Source: Polyangiaceae bacterium
GTDB taxonomy: Bacteria > Myxococcota_A > Polyangia > Polyangiales > Polyangiaceae
Direction: 5' to 3'
Assembly: GCA_019637295.1 (NCBI GenBank)
Contig: JAHBVX010000008.1
Coordinates: 248,001-312,000 of the forward strand
DNA: 64,000 bases
A program made the position numbers and the translations under genes. Positions within the stretch are counted from its first letter, which is position 1, and every line of letters starts with the position of its first letter. This document shows, in pieces, positions 26,774-35,017 of the stretch. The notes below the pieces were generated by a model, which searched no databases, had not been told where the DNA came from, and was given only the letters and a program-made list of their open reading frames with translations.

Positions 26774-27261
26774 CGCGCGCCTGCTCGTCGGCCAGACGCG
26801 GGCACGGCGGGTGACGCGACGTCTGCTACGATGACCTCCCGGCGGTCGCGGGTGAACGCCGTTCGTGAGCAGACCCCATGCGCTTGCCCCAAATCACGTC
26901 TGCATCCGAGGATGGGTTTCACGATCTCGTTTTCGCGCTCACGGATCAAAGGCGGGCCGAGCGGCTGCTCTGCCGCTACCTGGCGGATCTGGCCGAGCGG
27001 GTCCGGGGCCGCAGCGATCCGGCAAGCTCGCGGCCGAGCTGGACCTGCTGGATCTGATCGACGAGTACGAGTTCCTCGTCCACCCCAGGATCGCCGGTCA
27101 CGGCCCGACCCTTTACCAGAGCGGGCTACCCAGCACGCGACGGCTCGAGCTGCTCTGGGCGGCGCCGCTCCGCAACGGCGCGGTCGCCATGCACTACCAG
27201 CGCGTGCGCAGCTAACAGCGGGTTGCTCAGCCGGCGCCGCGGGCCGATCGCTGCCGCCAAA
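26774..27261. other. Gene-poor stretch between the Cys-rich lipoprotein and the HipBA operators
   Basis: Apart from a 59-codon ORF at 26878-27057 (MRLPQITSASEDGFHDLVF ..., no recognised family) and the reductase remnant at 27021-27215, nothing coding is supported. Composition is mixed, with a less GC-rich patch around 26880-26960, consistent with patched-together remnants next to a mobile-type toxin-antitoxin module. Confidence 0.5.
27021..27215 (+). pseudogene. 3' remnant of a dihydrofolate reductase/RibD-family gene
   Basis: About 64 residues, GKLAAELDLLDLIDEYEFL, then VHPRIAGHGPTLYQSG and LRNGAVAMHYQRVRS, match the C-terminal end of DHFR/RibD-like reductases ('GeLaraLl.aGLIDEy.l.vhPvvlGsGkplF ... 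fs.G.v.l.Y'). No start codon or N-terminal nucleotide-binding part is present upstream in this frame; instead another short frame (26878-27057) ends inside it. It is therefore a truncated fragment left by deletion or insertion next to the HipBA module. Confidence 0.65.
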
Positions 27262-27279
27262 TCCACGCGATCGTGTGGA
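27262..27279. promoter_or_regulatory. HipB-type operator 1
   Basis: TCCACGCGATCGTGTGGA is an 18-base near-perfect palindrome (one mismatched pair) centred on GATC, 46 bases upstream of the hipB ATG. The same core CCAYRCGATCGYRTGG recurs in operator 2 with centres exactly 50 bases apart. It starts and ends with TCC/GGA as do known HipB sites, though with a longer inner spacing than E. coli. Confidence 0.6.
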
Positions 27280-27311
27280 CTTGTTGCCCATGGGCCGGAC
27301 TGGAGGCAGAA

Positions 27312-27329
27312 TCCATGCGATCGCATGGC
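27312..27329. promoter_or_regulatory. HipB-type operator 2 overlapping the hipB start codon
   Basis: CCATGCGATCGCATGG (27313-27328) is a perfect 16-base palindrome; its right arm contains the ATG of hipB (27325-27327). It shares the CGATCG centre and flanking CCA/TGG with operator 1. Binding by HipB here would block transcription or initiation, the expected autoregulation of a HipBA toxin-antitoxin pair. Confidence 0.65.
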
Positions 27330-27591
27330 AAGTGCAACTACACCGGTCCTGCCTCTCGGCCGGGCCATCCGGGCTCGGCGCAAAGCCCTCGGGTTGACCC
27401 AGGCCGCGCTTGCCAGATACGCCGGGTGCGGTCTGGCGTTCCTCTATGAGCTCGAAGCCGGCAAGCCCACGGTGCGTCTGGACAAGGTGCTCGCCGTGCT
27501 CGAAGTGCTCGGCCTCACGCTGAAGCTCGAGCCGGGTCGTGTTCCTCTCACCGTCTCCGCCACCGCCAGCCCAGATGCGGAGAAGCCGTGA
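27325..27591 (+). CDS. hipB: HipB-like antitoxin, XRE-family HTH
   Basis: 88 residues from ATG 27325. One Cro/C1-type helix-turn-helix: LGRAIRARRKALGLTQAALARYAGCGLAFLYELEAGKPTVRLDKVLAVLEVLGLTLKLEPG (about residues 10-70), with the typical 'GLTQ..LA..AG.....L..E.GKPTV.LDK...VL..LGL.L' of HipB/Y4mF antitoxins. It neutralises HipA and represses its own promoter. The ATG sits in the right arm of operator 2; upstream in-frame codons would cross both operators. Its TGA overlaps the GTG start of hipA (GTGA), so the pair is translationally coupled. Confidence 0.9.
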   Translation: MASATTPVLPLGRAIRARRKALGLTQAALARYAGCGLAFLYELEAGKPTVRLDKVLAVLEVLGLTLKLEPGRVPLTVSATASPDAEKP

Positions 27592-28820
27592 CGCGCTTCG
27601 GCGCAGCGCAGAGCGCGCGCGTCCTCCGTGATGGAGAGCTCGCCGGCGCCCTGGAGCGCACCGAGCGCGGTGCCGCCTTTCGCTACGATGCGGCGTACCT
27701 CGAGCGGCATCGGAACGACACCGGCCCGCTTGCGGGGGCGATCGCCCTGCACCTGCCCCTGCAGTCGGAGCCCCACCTCGTCACAGGCACCAACCTGCAC
27801 CCGTTCTTCGCCGGGTTGCTGCCCGAGGGGGCTCGACTCGAAGCTCTATGGAGGGGCGTGAAGAGCTCCGCGGAAGACCTCCTCTCGCTGCTGGCGGCGG
27901 CCGGCGCGGATACCATCGGCGACGTGGGTGTCGTGGCCGAAGTGGGCACGTCAGAGGCGACGCCGATGTTGGACCCCGCTCGCGCGAAGGAGGCGTCCTT
28001 CCGAGAACTCCTGCAGAGAAGTCTGGACTACGGTCAGGGCGGTGACCGTGTCCTTGCGCCGGGAGCACAGGACAAGATCTCGGCGGCGATGATCTCGCTC
28101 CCGGTGAACGCGCGGTCGGAAGCGTACATTCTGAAGCTCGAGCCGCGAGGCTTTCCGCGCATCGTCGAGAACGAGGCCTTCATGATGGCCGTCGCGCGGA
28201 ATGCGGGTCTGCGCACGGCGGACTCGCGCGTCGTCCACGATCGGGATGGGGTCTCGGGGCTGCTCGTCCGCCGCTTCGATCGAATCGCTGCCCGCGAGGC
28301 TCCGAGCGCGCCCGGGCGGCTCCACGTCGAGGACGGCTGCCAGCTCCTCGACCGCTATCCCGCGGACAAGTACGCTGTCTCCACGACCGACCTGGTTCGC
28401 GCCATCGCCGAGCACAGCTCCACGCCCATCCTGGACGTCGCGACGCTGATCCGACTGGTTGCGTTCTCGTACGCGATCGCGAACGGCGATCTACACGCCA
28501 AGAACGTCAGCCTGCTCCTTTCGCCGGATCGCGCCAGCCTGACGATGTCGCCGGCCTACGATCTCCTGACCACGCTTCCCTATGGCGACACCAGCATGGC
28601 GCTCATGGTCGAGGGCCGCGACAAGAAGCTGCGTCGCGCCCACTTCGTCGCCCTCGGCGAGCGCCTGGGCGTCCGCCATGCTGCCACGCAGATGATCCTC
28701 GACGAGGTGGTGCGCGCTGTGGGCTCTTGCATCGAACACATCGGCGAGATCGGCTTCTCCTCTCGCCAGAACGCGCACCTCGCACGGACCCTTCGGCAGC
28801 GCTGTCGGGATCTGGATTGA
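27588..28820 (+). CDS. hipA: HipA-like serine/threonine kinase toxin
   Basis: 410 residues, close to E. coli HipA (440). N-terminal HipA_N: ARVLRDGELAGALERT ... GPLAGAIALHLPLQSEP ... FFAGLLPEGARL. Kinase core: GAQDKISAAM (159-168, the phosphate-binding GAQxK motif), RRFDRIA, EDGCQLLDRYPADKY, catalytic loop NGDLHAKNVSLL (299-310) and metal-binding SPAYDLL with D325. HipA kinases phosphorylate aminoacyl-tRNA synthetases (GltX in E. coli) and cause persistence; the target here is not readable. All catalytic residues look intact. GTG start overlaps hipB. It converges on the FHA gene with 43 bases between. Confidence 0.92.
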   Translation: MTRFGAAQSARVLRDGELAGALERTERGAAFRYDAAYLERHRNDTGPLAGAIALHLPLQSEPHLVTGTNLHPFFAGLLPEGARLEALWRGVKSSAEDLLSLLAAAGADTIGDVGVVAEVGTSEATPMLDPARAKEASFRELLQRSLDYGQGGDRVLAPGAQDKISAAMISLPVNARSEAYILKLEPRGFPRIVENEAFMMAVARNAGLRTADSRVVHDRDGVSGLLVRRFDRIAAREAPSAPGRLHVEDGCQLLDRYPADKYAVSTTDLVRAIAEHSSTPILDVATLIRLVAFSYAIANGDLHAKNVSLLLSPDRASLTMSPAYDLLTTLPYGDTSMALMVEGRDKKLRRAHFVALGERLGVRHAATQMILDEVVRAVGSCIEHIGEIGFSSRQNAHLARTLRQRCRDLD

Positions 28821-28863
28821 CTTGCCGGCGAACCTCCGCGCGCTGCTCCTTCGAGAACGCCCA

Positions 28864-30054
28864 CTAGGTCGCGTCTCGAGGCGTCCACCTCCACAGCGTG
28901 TGGCTCCGCTGCTGCGTCCACGCGGTGACGCACCCGTCTGCTCCGAGCTCGAGGCACACCCCGCCGTCACGGGCTCGGGCCACCGCGACGAGCCGCTCCC
29001 CTGCGGCGGCCATCGTGGAGGCCAGCACGCCGTGCGCGGTGAACGTCCCGCCGCCAGCCAGGCTCATCGGGAGAACTTCCCGAAGCCATGTCGGCGTGGC
29101 GCCGAGCCCCCAGCTCAACACTTGCCCCGCCTCGACATCGATCAGCCCGCGCCGCTCCTCCGCCTGCAGACCCAGCTGGCCGCGGTGGTCCAGCGTGGCG
29201 CCCTCCACCCAGACCCAACGACCATCTTCGCTGAAGCCCGCACGATGCACGACGTCGAAGTCTTGGGCCCGCACAACCGGCGCGCCGTTGGCATCGACGA
29301 GACAGAGCAGCGCACCGAAAGGGCACGCGCCCGACCGGCCCACCTCGCCGGACCACCTCGAGGGACGCCCCCGGTACCGCGGCCGGACGAGCATCATCGT
29401 GGCTTCCTGCCCATGCCGTCGGCGCAGATCCGTTCCACACAGCAGCAGGTGCCGGCCATCGCTGCTGACCTGCACGGTCGAGAGCGACGTATGGTCCAGT
29501 ACGATCGGCGCGATCGCTCGGTCAGCGGCGATCGACCAGCGACAACACGCGCCGAGGTCGTGGGTCGCGAGGACGATGTTCTCCTCGGCGTCGAAGGCCA
29601 CGCTGGTCGTCTTCGAGGGCAGCTCGTAGGTCGCCAGCAGAGCGCGATCAGCAACCTGCCGGAGCTCGACCCGGCCGGACTCCCAGCCAGCCAAGAACCG
29701 CTGACCGGAGGCGTCGAGCGCCAGCGAGACGACGCCATCCAGAGCCGCGTCGGCGACGGCGATGAAGTGGTCATCGACCTTCACGCCCCAGCCGACCTGA
29801 ACGCTCTGTCCGGGTCCGAGCGACATCCCGTCCACCTCGATGGCCTTGGAGGACGAGAGATTGGTCGCGATCGTGCCCTCGGCGCCAACGCAGAGCAGCG
29901 CCTGCTGGCGACTGATGTCGTCACCTTCGAGTCGAATGGCGCACGCCGATGACCTGCCGATGGTCACTCGTGCGCCGCGCGGTACGGGGAGGATGTCGAC
30001 GCCTGGCCTGCGAACGTGCCCGACGCGGATGCTCAGCTCCAACCCAAAGCCCAC
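28864..30054 (-). CDS. FHA domain protein with WD40-like propeller
   Basis: 396 residues. Residues about 25-95 form a forkhead-associated fold: ARVTIGRSSACAIRLEGDDISRQQALLCV (GR and S-R signature) and SSSKAIEVDGMSLGPGQSVQVGWGVKV; the canonical SxxH is SRQQ and the N of NG is replaced, so phosphothreonine binding is uncertain. The rest is repeated beta units (VSLALDASGQRFLAGWESGRVELRQ, TSVAFDAEENIVLATHDLGACCRWS, STVQVSSDGRHLLLCGTDL, RAGFSEDGRWVWVEGATLD) typical of a WD40 propeller. No signal peptide, so cytoplasmic. The combination suggests a signalling scaffold, probably linked with Ser/Thr kinases that are abundant in myxobacteria. Confidence 0.72.
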   Translation of the reverse strand: MGFGLELSIRVGHVRRPGVDILPVPRGARVTIGRSSACAIRLEGDDISRQQALLCVGAEGTIATNLSSSKAIEVDGMSLGPGQSVQVGWGVKVDDHFIAVADAALDGVVSLALDASGQRFLAGWESGRVELRQVADRALLATYELPSKTTSVAFDAEENIVLATHDLGACCRWSIAADRAIAPIVLDHTSLSTVQVSSDGRHLLLCGTDLRRRHGQEATMMLVRPRYRGRPSRWSGEVGRSGACPFGALLCLVDANGAPVVRAQDFDVVHRAGFSEDGRWVWVEGATLDHRGQLGLQAEERRGLIDVEAGQVLSWGLGATPTWLREVLPMSLAGGGTFTAHGVLASTMAAAGERLVAVARARDGGVCLELGADGCVTAWTQQRSHTLWRWTPRDAT

Positions 30055-30096
30055 CCGTGCGACGCTACGCGCCCCCGCGGCAGGCGTCGAGACCGC

Positions 30097-30624
30097 TCAG
30101 CGTGGCCCAAGCTTCATCGTGAGCGCGCAGGCGCCGGTGCTGCCAAAGCGCGCTTCGGACACGGCAGCCGCCACGCAGCTCGCCACCTCTGGGGTCGACG
30201 CGCCGCCGACGCGGACATCGTCCGTCTTCGCGCCCTCGAACGCCACGTGCACGCGCACCGCCTCGGGCGACTTGACGCAGCCGTGCAGCGCGTCCTTCTG
30301 CTTCGCCAGGGCTCCGAGCAGCGCCACGCCGGCGAAGAGTCCCGAGCCGCCCTTGCAGCTGATCTTTTCCATGTCCAGGCCATCGACGCTCGTGGTCGCC
30401 ATCGTGACGGTGGCGCCTGGCACGGCCTCCGGGACATCCTCGCGAACCGTTGGCTTGGCGGGCTCCGCCGCCACTGGCTCGGCGGAGGCGGGCGCCGGAG
30501 CAGGCGAAGACGACGGCGGAGGCGAGGCCGCGCTGCTCGCGCTGGTCGGCGCTTGCTCGTTGCGGCTGCAGGCGGCGAGCAGGACAGCGACGCACAACAG
30601 GGAGCGTGAACCGGGTAGAGGCAT
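30097..30624 (-). CDS. Small secreted lipoprotein
   Basis: 175 residues from ATG 30624. Signal peptide MPLPGSRSLLCVAVLLAAC (lipobox L-L-A-A-C), a Ser/Ala/Pro linker of about 45 residues, then a domain of about 100 residues (ATVTMATTSVDGLDMEKISCKGGSGLFAGVALLGALAKQKDALHGCVKSPEAVRVHVAFEGAKTDDVRVGGASTPEVASCVAAAVSEARFGSTGACALTMKLG). The last part, with 'V.V.G....PEV..CV...V...RF', is like the C-terminal AgmX/GltJ or TonB-C-like beta-alpha domain frequent in myxobacterial proteins. Function unknown. The upstream radical SAM gene stops 43 bases before the start. Confidence 0.72.
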   Translation of the reverse strand: MPLPGSRSLLCVAVLLAACSRNEQAPTSASSAASPPPSSSPAPAPASAEPVAAEPAKPTVREDVPEAVPGATVTMATTSVDGLDMEKISCKGGSGLFAGVALLGALAKQKDALHGCVKSPEAVRVHVAFEGAKTDDVRVGGASTPEVASCVAAAVSEARFGSTGACALTMKLGPR

Positions 30625-30667
30625 GGCCGGGATGGAGCGCCCGCTGCGGAGCCTCGTCAACACCGAG

Positions 30668-33499
30668 CTACTCGCTCGGCAGCGCCGCCGCCGGGGACTC
30701 GCCGCGAGCCACTCCGTCGACGCGGGCGCTCTGCGGCGCCGCTCGCCGATGCCGCTCGAGCTCCCCCGGGCCGTGCTCGCCTGCGAGCAACGCGGTTCGC
30801 ACCGCGACGTGGGGGAGGGCGTCCCCGAACAGCGCCTCTACGATTTCGGTGACCTTCGCGGCGCCGCTCGCGTCCATGGTGACGGTGACCTCGAGCGGCA
30901 CGACCCGGCCAACGATGCCCGCGCGCTCGAGCGCGGCCGTCGCCTGCTCGCCTCCAACGCACAGGGTCTGCACGTGGCGCCGCACGTTCACGTTCTTGCC
31001 GATGCCTTTGATGGTGCGTCGCACGATCGACTCTTGCTTGGACAGGAAGTGGTCGATGGCCTCGCCGAGCTCGACCGGCAGGGTACCCGGGGCGAACGCG
31101 ATCACGTAGCGAGCCCCCGTCAGGATGCGCGCCAGGCTGGGGTCGCTCGCCGTGAGCTTCTGAGCGGTGCGGAAGCGCAGGCCGCCGCTCTGTCCGCGCT
31201 GCAGTCGTTCCAAGAGCTCTTCGCTCGGAGGAGCGTCGATCAACTTGGCATCCAAGTACTCGTCGAGGCTCGCCACTCCGAGCGAGAGCGCGGGACCAAA
31301 GGTCATCTCGGCCTTGGGGTGGAACCCCTTGCTGTACGCGGTGCGCACGCCGGCGCGCCGGACCACCCGCGGTAGCTCGCGGATCAGGTCGAGGTGTCCA
31401 AGCAGCGCCGCTGGCCCGATCTTCTCGAAGCCGAGACGCCAGCGCTCGGGCTCGGGCCCGGAGCGAAGCGGCCGAAAGTCCTCGGGGCGGCGCGCTCGCG
31501 GCGCCTCGCCGGACGGGCCGCGCGCCGGCGCGGGCGAGGGCGAGGTGGCTCCCATGCGCCCGAGCTGCACGATGCGCTCTTCACGCATGGCGGTCAGATC
31601 GCAGGCGACGCCGCAGTCGTAACACACGAGCTTGCGCTCATCGGCCTGCGCGGCCTCCGCGCTCGTGTGATGGATGAACATGCCCCGGGCCTTGCCGCAG
31701 GGCGGCGAGAGGCGGCTCGCGAGCGCCTTGCGATACTCCTTCGCAAGGAAGCCGTCCTCGAGGCCCACGTCCACGTGATCCCAAGGCAGCCGCGCGCTCA
31801 CCGGCAGGGTGCCCAGGTACTTCGAGGTGTCGACCCCCGCGCGCTCGAAGGCCGCCTGCCACACGGGCATGTTCAGGTGCTCTTCCCAGGTGTCGAAGCG
31901 GGCCCCGGCGAGATACGCGAGCTCCACGGCCTCCGCGACGGAGCGATCGCCCCGCGCGAGGATGGCCTCGAGCACGCTCGAGCCACCGTGGTGCATGCGC
32001 AGCTTCATGCCCTTGACACCGCGCGCTCCGTCGCTGAGCAGGCGCTGCTTCTGCTCGATCAGCTCCGGTGGATCCATGGCGCACCACTGAAACGGCGTGT
32101 GGGGCTTGGGCACGTGAACGCTGACGCTGACGGTGACCGTCGGTCGCCGCCCGACGCGCTTGCCGACGGCCAAGGCGTTCTTCCCGACCTCGACGATGCC
32201 GAGCACGTCCTCTTCGGTCTCGGTGGGCAGCCCGCAGATGAAATACAGCTTCATCTTGTCGAAGCCGCGCGAGAACACGCGCTCCGCGGTCTCCATCAGC
32301 TGCGCCTCGGTGACGTTCTTGTTGATCACGTCTCGCATGCGCTGGGTGCCGGCCTCAGGTGCGAAGGTCAGCCCGCTGGCGCGCACCTTGCGCATCTCGT
32401 CCAGCAAATCCTCGCCCAGGCCGTAGGCGCGGAGCGACGCCACGCCGAGGCTGACGCGCTCCGGCGCGGTCTGCTCCACCAGCTTCTTGATCAGCGGCGA
32501 GATGCAGGACACGTCCGCCGTGCTCAGCGCCGTGAGGCTGACCTCGTCCTGCCCGCTCTTCTCGAGGGCGGACAACACCGTGGAGATCACCTCTTCCGGC
32601 GCGCGCTCGCGCACCGGCCGATAGATCATGCCCGCTTGACAGAAGCGGCAGCCCTCGGTGCAGCCGCGAGCCACCTCGATGCTCATGCGGTCGAAGATGG
32701 CCTCCGGTCCGCCCACGGGCCCGTCGTCCGGGAAGGGAAACTTGGACAGATCGTCGAGGAGACGGCGCTCCACGGGGAAGGGCACGCCCTCGAGCGGCGC
32801 GCCGGTGCTCGCATCGAGGATTGGCCCGACTACCACCTCGAGCCCCGTGTCGGGCTCGAGCGTGGTGCGATACAGCGAGGGCACGTACACCCCAGGGATC
32901 TGCGCGAGCCCTCGCAGCCGCTCGACGCGCGACAGCCCCGCGCGCTTGCCGCGCGTCCAGGCCAGCGCCACCTCGGTGGCGGCCTCTTCGCCGTCCCCGA
33001 TCAAGATCGCATCGAAGAAGGGCGCCACGGGCTCGGCGTGCGTGGCGACGGGTCCACCGGCGATCACGAGCGGATCGTCGTCACCGCGGCTGACCGACCT
33101 GAGGGGGATCCCACCGAGGTCCAGCATCGCGAGGATGGTCGTGTACGTCAGCTCGTACTGCAGGCTGAAGCCCACGACGTCGAAGTCGCACAGCGGGCGC
33201 CAGCTCTCGAGCGACAGCAGCAGCTTGCCGTGCTGCTTCAGCTCTGACTGCAGATCGACCCACGGCGCGTAGCAGCGCTCGGCGAGCGTGCGCGGATCGT
33301 CGTTGAGCACCTTGTACAGGATGCGATAGCCCAGGTGGCTCATCCCGATGTCGTAGATCTCCGGGAAGGCCAGGCACACCCGCGCCTCCACGGCAGCCCA
33401 GTCCTTGCGCCGTGTGCCGTGCTCGGCGCCCGTGTAGCGGTTTGGCTTGACGACGCGGGACAGGAACTTGGCGTACGGGTGTTCGAACAGCGACGTCAT
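30668..33499 (-). CDS. B12-binding/radical SAM protein fused to DUF2344 (TIGR03960-TIGR03936 type)
   Basis: 943 residues. An N-terminal region of cobalamin-binding-like fold (EARVCLAFPEIYDIGMSHLGYRIL ... DFDVVGFSLQYELTYTTILAMLDLGGIP ... VIAGGPVATHAEPVAPFFDAILIGDGEE) leads to a radical SAM core with EVARGCTEGCRFCQAGMIYRPVRER (C280, C284, C287) and SLTALSTADVSCISPLIKKL. From about residue 690 the DUF2344 domain starts (WRLGFEKIGPAALLGHLDLIRELPRVVRRAGVRTAYSKGFHPKAEMTFGPALSLGV). This two-part protein is widespread in Deltaproteobacteria and Firmicutes, often near rpsU/rplU or rne genes; its reaction is unknown, possibly an rRNA/tRNA or cofactor modification. Full length and intact. Confidence 0.9.
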   Translation of the reverse strand: MTSLFEHPYAKFLSRVVKPNRYTGAEHGTRRKDWAAVEARVCLAFPEIYDIGMSHLGYRILYKVLNDDPRTLAERCYAPWVDLQSELKQHGKLLLSLESWRPLCDFDVVGFSLQYELTYTTILAMLDLGGIPLRSVSRGDDDPLVIAGGPVATHAEPVAPFFDAILIGDGEEAATEVALAWTRGKRAGLSRVERLRGLAQIPGVYVPSLYRTTLEPDTGLEVVVGPILDASTGAPLEGVPFPVERRLLDDLSKFPFPDDGPVGGPEAIFDRMSIEVARGCTEGCRFCQAGMIYRPVRERAPEEVISTVLSALEKSGQDEVSLTALSTADVSCISPLIKKLVEQTAPERVSLGVASLRAYGLGEDLLDEMRKVRASGLTFAPEAGTQRMRDVINKNVTEAQLMETAERVFSRGFDKMKLYFICGLPTETEEDVLGIVEVGKNALAVGKRVGRRPTVTVSVSVHVPKPHTPFQWCAMDPPELIEQKQRLLSDGARGVKGMKLRMHHGGSSVLEAILARGDRSVAEAVELAYLAGARFDTWEEHLNMPVWQAAFERAGVDTSKYLGTLPVSARLPWDHVDVGLEDGFLAKEYRKALASRLSPPCGKARGMFIHHTSAEAAQADERKLVCYDCGVACDLTAMREERIVQLGRMGATSPSPAPARGPSGEAPRARRPEDFRPLRSGPEPERWRLGFEKIGPAALLGHLDLIRELPRVVRRAGVRTAYSKGFHPKAEMTFGPALSLGVASLDEYLDAKLIDAPPSEELLERLQRGQSGGLRFRTAQKLTASDPSLARILTGARYVIAFAPGTLPVELGEAIDHFLSKQESIVRRTIKGIGKNVNVRRHVQTLCVGGEQATAALERAGIVGRVVPLEVTVTMDASGAAKVTEIVEALFGDALPHVAVRTALLAGEHGPGELERHRRAAPQSARVDGVARGESPAAALPSE

Positions 33500-33729
33500 G
33501 GTGGCGGCCCCCGAGCGGACGAAGGGGCACTCATGACGCCGAATCGCCCCAGGCGCAACCGAGTTCGGCAGCGGGGCGGCCCCACGGGCGCGTCAGGCAC
33601 GCCGGAGAGCAGGAGCTCACCCCCGGCCCTCCACCGCGTCGGTCCGCGGCGGTCAGTGACCGAAGATGTCCGGCTCGACCCTGGCCCTGGTCGCGCGAGC
33701 GCGATCAGCGGGACGTGGCGTGATGCTGC
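33500..33729. other. Intergenic stretch upstream of the TIGR03960-type gene
   Basis: No supported gene. It should contain the promoter of the large radical SAM gene; I see no clear operator, riboswitch or terminator. Confidence 0.4.
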
Positions 33730-34812
33730 TCATCGGGAGCGCTGCTCCCGCCACGCGCGCACGGACACCACCAGGAGGGTCAGCGCAGTCAACGGCAGCA
33801 CGACCGCTTGCATGGCCAGGGCGAACGTCGCACGCGCCTCATGCTGCTGCGCCGTCATGACGAGGAAGGTCGCGTAGGCGACGTAGTAGCCGAGGAACAC
33901 CGCGCCTTCCCAGCGCGCGATCAGCGCACCGGTAAAGAACACCGGCAGGCAGGCAACTGCAGTCGCAAGCATCACCAGCAGGTCGAACTCGAGCAGGGAT
34001 TGCGGCACGAACAGCGGCAGCGGCGCCAGCAGGCCCGACAGCCCGACTGCGCCCAGGGTGTTGAACGTGCAGCTGCCGATCACGTTGCCGACGGCGATGT
34101 CACGCTGACCGCGAATCGCCGCCACGACCGATGCGGCGACCTCGGGCAGCGACGTGCCGGCCGCGACGATGGTCAGGCCGATCACGAGCTCGGGGACACC
34201 GAGGGACTGCGCGACCGTGACCGCGGCTGCGACCAACCAACGCGAGCCAAGCACGAGCAGCACGAGCCCGGCGACGATGAGCAGCAGCTGGATCGGCAAC
34301 CGGTCGTCCCAGTGGCGCTGCCCGCCGAGGTGGACTTCGCCGGCGTACTCGGCCTGGGTCGCCTGCGACTCGCGGCGGCTCTGGATGACCAGGAAGGTCG
34401 TGTAGACGAGCAGCACCGCGAACAGGAGTCCCGACTCCCAGCGCACGATGCTGCCGTTCAGCGCGAACGCGGCTAGCAGCAGCGACGCGCCGATCATGAT
34501 CGGCACCTCTTGGCGCACGATCTGCGCCGAGACGCTGAGGGGGGCGATCAGCGCCGAGAGACCCAGGATGAACAGCACGTTGAAGATGTTGCTGCCGACG
34601 ACGTTTTCGAGCGCGATGTCCACCTGGCCAGACAGGGCCGCCTGTAACGAGACCGCGAGCTCGGGCGCGCTCGTGCCGAAGGCAACGACCGTCAGGCCAA
34701 CGACGAGCGGCGAGATACCCAGCGAAGCGGCGAGCTTCGACGCGCCGCGCACCAGCAGCTCGCCACCCAAGATCAGCAGCCCAAGGCCCGCGAGCAGCAT
34801 CAGAGTGGTCAC
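33730..34812 (-). CDS. Calcium/sodium antiporter (CaCA family, YrbG-like)
   Basis: 360 residues with about ten helices in two inverted halves, each bearing the alpha-repeat of the Na+/Ca2+ exchanger family: VVAFGTSAPELAVSLQAAL followed by IALENVVGSNIFNVLFILG, and IVAAGTSLPEVAASVVAAI followed by IAVGNVIGSCTFNTLGAVG. The acidic and Ser/Asn ion-binding residues (E in APE and LPE, N in GSNIFN and GSCTFN) are conserved, except Cys for Asn in the second GSN. A His/acid-poor central loop (RRESQATQAEYAGEVHLGGQRHWDDRL) joins the halves. Start GTG 34812, or ATG 34800. Function: inner-membrane Ca2+/H+ or Ca2+/Na+ exchange. Confidence 0.9.
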   Translation of the reverse strand: MTTLMLLAGLGLLILGGELLVRGASKLAASLGISPLVVGLTVVAFGTSAPELAVSLQAALSGQVDIALENVVGSNIFNVLFILGLSALIAPLSVSAQIVRQEVPIMIGASLLLAAFALNGSIVRWESGLLFAVLLVYTTFLVIQSRRESQATQAEYAGEVHLGGQRHWDDRLPIQLLLIVAGLVLLVLGSRWLVAAAVTVAQSLGVPELVIGLTIVAAGTSLPEVAASVVAAIRGQRDIAVGNVIGSCTFNTLGAVGLSGLLAPLPLFVPQSLLEFDLLVMLATAVACLPVFFTGALIARWEGAVFLGYYVAYATFLVMTAQQHEARATFALAMQAVVLPLTALTLLVVSVRAWREQRSR

Positions 34813-35017
34813 CGGAGCGCCTCTCTGCGAACTTGGTTCAGTCCCATGGCGCGTATTCTAGCGCTGGCGTCCGTCGGTCAGGTGGATGCTGCGTCGACCA
34901 GCCGTCGTCGTGAGGACTCCGGTCGGGTAGCGGCTTGCGCGACCCCCCGCCGTTCGGCTCCGCGAGCACCTGCCCGGCGGTAGCCGATCCCGCGTCGAAC
35001 CCAAGAACGGCGCGCCC

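Noticed and set aside
31394-33247. Forward open frame of 617 codons opposite the large radical SAM gene
   Set aside because: Antisense shadow, low-complexity composition.
33730-34812. Considered as a K+-dependent exchanger or a cation/proton antiporter of another family
   Set aside because: The paired alpha-repeats with G-T-S-x-P-E are specific to CaCA exchangers.
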